Below, in pieces: positions 58,326 through 64,000 of a stretch of 64,000 nucleotides of DNA (position 1 is its first letter; each line of letters opens with the position of its first letter). The notes under the pieces were generated by a model. The model was not told where the DNA came from. It ran no database searches and saw nothing but the letters and a program-made list of their open reading frames with translations. The position numbers were made by a program, and so were the translations under genes. This DNA comes from Phoronis australis (Eukaryota > Phoronida > Phoronidae): assembly GCA_002633005.1 (NCBI GenBank), contig NMRA01000248.1:387846-451845 (forward strand), in the 5' to 3' direction.

Positions 58326-59488
58326 NAGGCCCGTTCCGTGAAGGGGAGTATACTAGCGGCCGCCAGGGTGTTCACCGCCTTGTGCCTGATTATAATTGAA
58401 CGGCGGCCGTTATTTCCAAACAATAAACTTCTTTAATTCAAAGCATTTAAAGGTTAATCGCACATTGCACCCGACGTAGTCGAAGTTAAACATTACATGA
58501 ATGGTAATTACATACGACTTTCGGAACACTTTTAATGTATACTGTGTAACGCGAATTAACCACACCTTTGAAAACTTCGACTTGACCCGACTACAATAAA
58601 CAAAAGGAACATGACATTTACGTTGCCCGTTGTGTATGAATCTTACATGAAAGTGAAAAAACATTTAGAGTGGCACGCAACTTATGTTGAAAGTTCAAGA
58701 AACATTGCATCATTTGACATTGGAATCGAAGGAAATTTTTAAGACAAGTTGCGTGTGGTTTCCAAACGCCTGCAAATTCGAAATGAAGATATGTTGAATG
58801 CTGCTTGGGTGAAATAACTCATCGCTGTGTCCAATGTTTTGATTTAATTTTACGATACTTATAAAAAACGAGTCGAGATATCAGGCAAGTTTTACACTGT
58901 GGTTGTTATTTCTTCTAGCCATAGACCTGCTACAAAAGAGTATCTTTGTTCTGATGCAAAATCAAAACATAACGAACACTAGCGTCGTATCAGCTGTGAG
59001 GATTGGTTGCCCACGCACATTACTGATTGAGGGCTACGTCGGCGAGTAAAAAATCTAACAACTTCAAATGTCTTCAAAGTAACACAAAATAAGAATTTAG
59101 AAGTTAATTAAGTAAAAAATAATACTGATCAGCCACATTCGATGACAGTACAAAACAGAAAAACAAGACAATGCTTTGTTTTACGACTCGCTTTTTTGTT
59201 AGGATCGCGTAGGATATTTGCCATCATATGAAACGGGGTGTCCCAGAAATGGTCTTCCCACGTAAACAACGTTCAGTTGAACTTTAATAAGAAATTCATC
59301 TCTGACGTCCCAAAGCAGTTTGTTCTGTAACTTTTCCAATGTCCAAGTAATCCTTTTATAGACTACACTGTAGAAAAATGACATTTCGTGTCACTAAAAT
59401 TCGGCACCAACAATATATGTAGACAAAAGTGTTCGTGTCCAATTGTTTTAGAACCTCACCCTTCATGTCCTAACAGTGATTAGCACTC

Positions 59489-59540
59489 TCTCGAAAATAT
59501 AATTTAGGACTCCCTAAATATAATTTAGGACTCCCTAAAT
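59489..59540. repeat. 20-bp palindromic direct repeat
   Basis: Two copies of tataatttaggactccctaa; each contains the imperfect palindrome aattta..tccctaaatt. Confidence 0.7.
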
Positions 59541-60794
59541 TATGTCTGCGTGGGTGGTTGCATTTATCGAAACTTGCGTATGGAAACTTACATTCGTGCA
59601 GCTGAGGCGAACCTGGATGCGTCGTTACATCAGCGCGTTCAGTACAAGAACGTTTGGAACTTGCGATGACAGATGTTATCGTAGTCCTAACTAACATTCA
59701 TTTAAATGCGGAACGCAAGGCCCTCGCGAGAACGTATGCAGGGTTTTTGAAAATGACGGCGATACGAAAACATTGGAAGTAATAACTACACGAACGGGTA
59801 TTTGGCCAAATGTGATTCCTGGATGGTGCGTTTCTTTGAGAACATAATACGCCGAGTTGTACGAACACAAATTCCGACCAGCTGAACAACTAAGCCCGAT
59901 TCATTCATGTAGTTGTAATGCCATTTAATACACAATAAATGTATGTAACTGTTCCGCTATTGTGAATAATTACTGTACGCGCTTTCCTCAGAGTTCAGTG
60001 ATAATATGAAACGCAGCTTATTACGTCACTGGGACATGTAGACGGTTGGCCCGCATTGACGTAACGTGGTGGGTCAACGCTGATGTTGGAATGGAAAAAA
60101 TGACGCCCGTACGTCAATTTCATTTTTTCAAGATAACAGCAATTTGAAAGAGATTTTCTCATAACTACTTCGTCCATATTTTTCGCTTACATCTTACTCA
60201 GGACAATGTTTGAAATATCGATTTAATTTTAAAATCACTGACTATTTTGGAGGAAGTGCGGAGTAACAAAGATGGGAAGTTACCATTTAGTTAGCATTCA
60301 GATTACATAATCGCGACGTCACCAACTTTTCAGAAGCAGCAGACAAGCTCGCTAACCTCTCGGACACGAATAAACTGCATTTTTGATGAAAAATGTTCGA
60401 TTTCTTTCTATACTGTTTCACCGAGAGTCGAGACATTCTTGAGTACGATTCAAGATGCCCTTGAAAGCTGGAACCGTGCCAAACGTTTTCAGCGTATGAA
60501 TGCATTTGATTCCATTCATAAAGCGCGTGTATAGACTCCCGTATAGTCGGTTCTCAATATGATTCTATCCAATAATTCGCTGCAATATAAATCGATTTGC
60601 GAAGAGGTAAGCATTGAAATGAGAAACCATACGCCGGCGGAAAGCTTACCAACAGACAACAGAGGTTGACAGAAAGTATTCAACAGAGGTACTGTTTAGC
60701 GGAAGACCTCCGGTCAGGAAGGAAGTTACAAAATGCAGTTAACACGTCTGTAAGCAGTCGATATGGATGACATTATCGACGTGAAAGTAGTTTT

Positions 60795-60875
60795 CTGAGA
60801 TCAGCTCCAGCGCGGAATCGAATTCACAACCTCGACGGTCACAATTTAATGCTTTGCTGGCAGACCAGAGTATTG
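60795..60875 (-). mobile_element. tRNA-like SINE core upstream of ADAMTS
   Basis: Minus strand shows an A-box-like tggtctgccagc and a B-box-like aattcgattccgc about 40 bp apart, the spacing of an internal Pol III promoter. Degenerate; it could be a tRNA pseudogene. Confidence 0.42.
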
Positions 60876-63800
60876 CATATTCAGATAGCACTTACCGACC
60901 TTAATTTCAGCGATTAGGCTGCAGATAACGTCGAGAATTGGCGATTTTTAATAAAATTACAAAAACACAACGGATAATTATTGTTTTATGGCTCTGGTCA
61001 AAACTAAGAAATTCAAGGAGTCTGTCACGTACCACTGTAACGGTAGGCCTACCTCACCATTGCGTTTTTACACTGTAAAACTGATTGTGTTCGTTTAAAG
61101 CAAACGAGACATTGCTTGAAAAATATGCCCTATAGTGAAGCAACCTTTCACTAATCTGCATGGCTTGTTCTTCGAAACTATAGAAAACCTACACTAATTT
61201 GACGTGGCTATGATCTAAAGCAGCGTTTTGCCCAAAAACGAGACTTAAACTAGGCCTGTTAGTTTCATAAGACCGGTGTTATAGTATATCCTGATCTTGA
61301 TGTGATTATATTTCCGTTACCAACAAGAAGATCGAAATCTTCAACGAATCAAGAAAACACTTCAGAGGTTATTGTGGTTGGCCAGCCTTAAAGTTGCAAA
61401 TTTGAAGATAATGGCACACGTGACTTGAATTGCCATCCCATTTGCCGTCAATTCAAGATCGCATGAGCTATGCAATGTTTTTAAAGCCAACGCGCTTCGG
61501 TTAAGAATTCAACATAGATAGTTAAACGGCGGGCAAATGCCCCTTTAATGGAGAGATCTACTTTCAAGACCGGATAAGTCCTCGTTGGTAAAACGGTGCC
61601 TCAATGAAATAATTGCGCGTGCACAATTTACAGGCCTCTCCATAGGCGTACGACATGATTATCCATTTATATAGCTTTATGGAGTCGGGATTACGTGTAC
61701 GGAGTTTGAGTCACGGGGGGCAAACCTGATGACAGACTACAACAAAGCAGACACAAAAGTGAATACCGTTGGATATCTACCTCGTCTTCACACCTATCTC
61801 CATACAATCGTTAGTCCAGTACCAGATACGCTACAATTAGAGGAGAATAACCCTGTTGTCTTCAGAGTCATAAGAAATAGCTGGTGACCACATGAGGATT
61901 GACAGTCATCGCTGGTGTCCCGCGTGATGACACGAGGCCACAATGACTGATGGTGAGAGTGACTGTGAGCCATTATGACCTATTGTATTGGATATTAATG
62001 ACCTCTGGTCAGGATTACCCGGGTAATGCGATGACCACAGAAGTCGTCGTCGGATGACAGTGGCCAGACGGTCTGTCCAGGATCTGTGTTCTTTGGTAAA
62101 TGAGATCTGTTTGTAGAGCCATTATGGTGACGTAATCTATTAGGGATCAAGTATTAGAGGACACTGATTGAGGATCTTATGAAAGGTACAAGGAATTAAT
62201 TTACGGAGCCGAATAGAGCAAATACGAAGCAACTAGACCGAAATTAATTTTCTACACGTAATTGGGAAATAAACGACGGTCATTATTTCTTCACAATAGG
62301 CATCGAAGTTGGTTTGTGTATTCTAACGTATATGTATCAGTCGTTTTGTTGTTCCAAACTCTTTTGTGTTGTAACTTTCTTTTGAGATCAATTCATTTTG
62401 TCAATCAAGATTCGCCACACAGGTTTCACGGCGCGTCGGTCCACTGCTATGAATTGCCAGGTCTTCACAATCGTTCAGAGCGCTAATTTATAAAAGAAAT
62501 GACTGCAGATTACTTATCAAAATAACACAATAAAATTCAGTGAAACAGGACAACACCAGTCTAAATGTCGAGCCCAAGGACTTGCTAACAGGATGCCTGA
62601 TGGCGCCGTTCATAGATCCAATAGGGAGCGGTAGAGGTTTGCGTTTGCCACTGCGGACTCGACAAACATGGTCAAATATCGTGCTAAAAGACAAAGACGA
62701 GAGCGTGATTGGTTTAGCAAAGCCAATCAATATTTGAGAATACCGCGGTAATGCTGTAGACACCAGTCATTTTGAAGATCACTTATAACTAGAAAAAATA
62801 TTAGTATCATTTTCATTTCTCCTAGTTTACATTTTACAGCTATCGCACGTCATGAACTGAACTGTTATAATGCTTTTCTTTTTATTTTTCAGACTAAAAA
62901 AATAATCTTGGGTGCACTTCGAAAATTCTCATATTGCACGGTATGTAAAACAACATGATGACCTCGATGGTGTCCAGAACGTGCTGCAGATGGCGCGTGG
63001 AGTGTCGCCTTCAACGAGACTCTGGGTGCACTTCGGGCACTGGATCTGACACCCAGGGACTAACACCAACATCACTGGTAAAGAAGTGCCAGAAAACGCT
63101 TCCAACATTTTGTTACAACTACCTGAATGAACAGTGCGCTACTTGCAGTGCGTGTTAGTGACAGCTTAAATTCAAATTTTCAGCTTAGAGCATGCGCAAG
63201 AATTATTGAAAAAATGTGGCCTGGCTAATGAGTCCAATTATCACTAGACTATTGTCTAAAATGGAATAGAAAACGCCCTCACCCGGACAAATGTGCACGT
63301 GCTCTTTTACCAGTCCTAGGTCTATACATCACCCTAATAAGAGCCGAATCGTCAGTTCTATCACTGAGTACAGACTAGCGACGGATCGAGAAATTTAGCA
63401 AATAATATGCATCACTAGCGACGGAGTTTGTTTCTGAGATGTTACAACACGTCATGGGTTCCTTTGCGCTTTTTTCCAAGATGCTACAGGGAATATCTTA
63501 GAGCCGGGACAGGTGATTCGTCAATTACAAGATTTTGTCTAGCAAAAGGAGTACCTCTTCACTAGGAGCCTAACAATAAAGGTATTGTAAATGAGAATTG
63601 ACAATGCACGATTTCACAACAAAAATAAAATCACCAGTGTCTGAAGCGCAAAGCGACGTGCAGACGACAGTACCACCAGAAATACACAGAGCCTTCTACC
63701 GATCGATGTCTTGGGGACACAACATCCTTTTTCTTATAAACCTTGTTAAAATCCCATTTCATGGTATTCGCCCATGTCAGAAATACAAATTTGAATTGGA

Positions 63801-64000
63801 ACAGCAGCGAAATTTGTCTTGATTTCTGTCTTACGCCTATGTGATTTCTGGCGTGGGAGGTAACCATTTGCAGACCTACCAAGGGGTATAACAATTTTGC
63901 TGGAGGTTGGTTGATATTTTGCTTGAGACTGGACAAATTGTGGTCAAATTTTGCTTGAAGTTCCTGGCGATATCTTCACTAACTATCAAACTTTATATAT

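Larger units (their letters stand above)
58327..64000. other. Region with no recognised gene
   Basis: Follows the N at 58326. No open frame shows a known domain or a plausible exon chain, apart from the tRNA-like core and the palindromic repeat listed separately. Some small CpG-containing stretches (for example 62570-62740) could be regulatory but nothing specific can be supported. Confidence 0.5.

Noticed and set aside
58349-58372. Cloning-vector remnant around the NotI-like site (tactagcggccgccaggg)
   Set aside because: It resembles polylinker sequence only in part and continues into non-vector DNA; kept as a note beside the join but not claimed.

Overview
The window is animal nuclear DNA: two large multi-exon genes with GT-AG introns, AT-rich introns full of minisatellites and short inverted-repeat elements, and no bacterial-style operons. 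Both genes encode secreted extracellular-matrix proteins. The compact gene pair, the high allelic polymorphism and the protein families point to a marine invertebrate, probably a deuterostome such as an echinoderm, hemichordate or cephalochordate. The species call is inference.

Left part (1-11350, + strand): the 3' half of a FRAS1/FREM-family gene. Nine coding exons (453-10336) encode about 1,170 residues: the end of one CSPG repeat, about six more CSPG repeats, a Calx-beta domain, a very basic linker, and a C-terminal C-type lectin domain. A terminal lectin domain is diagnostic of FREM1 within the family. The 5' half lies upstream of the window.

Middle and right (about 11790-56900, - strand): an ADAMTS metalloprotease gene of the ADAMTS6/ADAMTS10 class. 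I could place 21 phase-consistent coding exons from the start codon at 56812 down to 15191. They encode the signal peptide, prodomain, furin site, zinc protease domain with HEMGHNFGMQHD, disintegrin-like domain, TSP1 repeat, Cys-rich and spacer domains, and a C-terminal TSP1 array. The PLAC end is uncertain. The two genes converge tail to tail, with roughly 450 bp between their putative poly(A) signals.

Right end (about 57000-64000): no gene I can recognise. It holds the ADAMTS 5' flank, one tRNA-like SINE core and one contig join (58326).

Most important structural observation: the window has six isolated single N bases. At five of them (3888, 8939, 25736, 47628, 52391) the sequence before the N is repeated immediately after it. 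Each copy pair abuts the N exactly, and the copies differ only by scattered substitutions and small indels. This is the signature of unmerged allelic contig ends. The apparent extra FREM1 CSPG exon and second lectin exon are therefore most likely assembly artefacts, not biology. I did not find a credible novel system. The points worth checking are the false duplications, the ADAMTS C-terminus, two short inverted-repeat transposon-like elements and a cluster of TGACGT motifs in the second ADAMTS intron.
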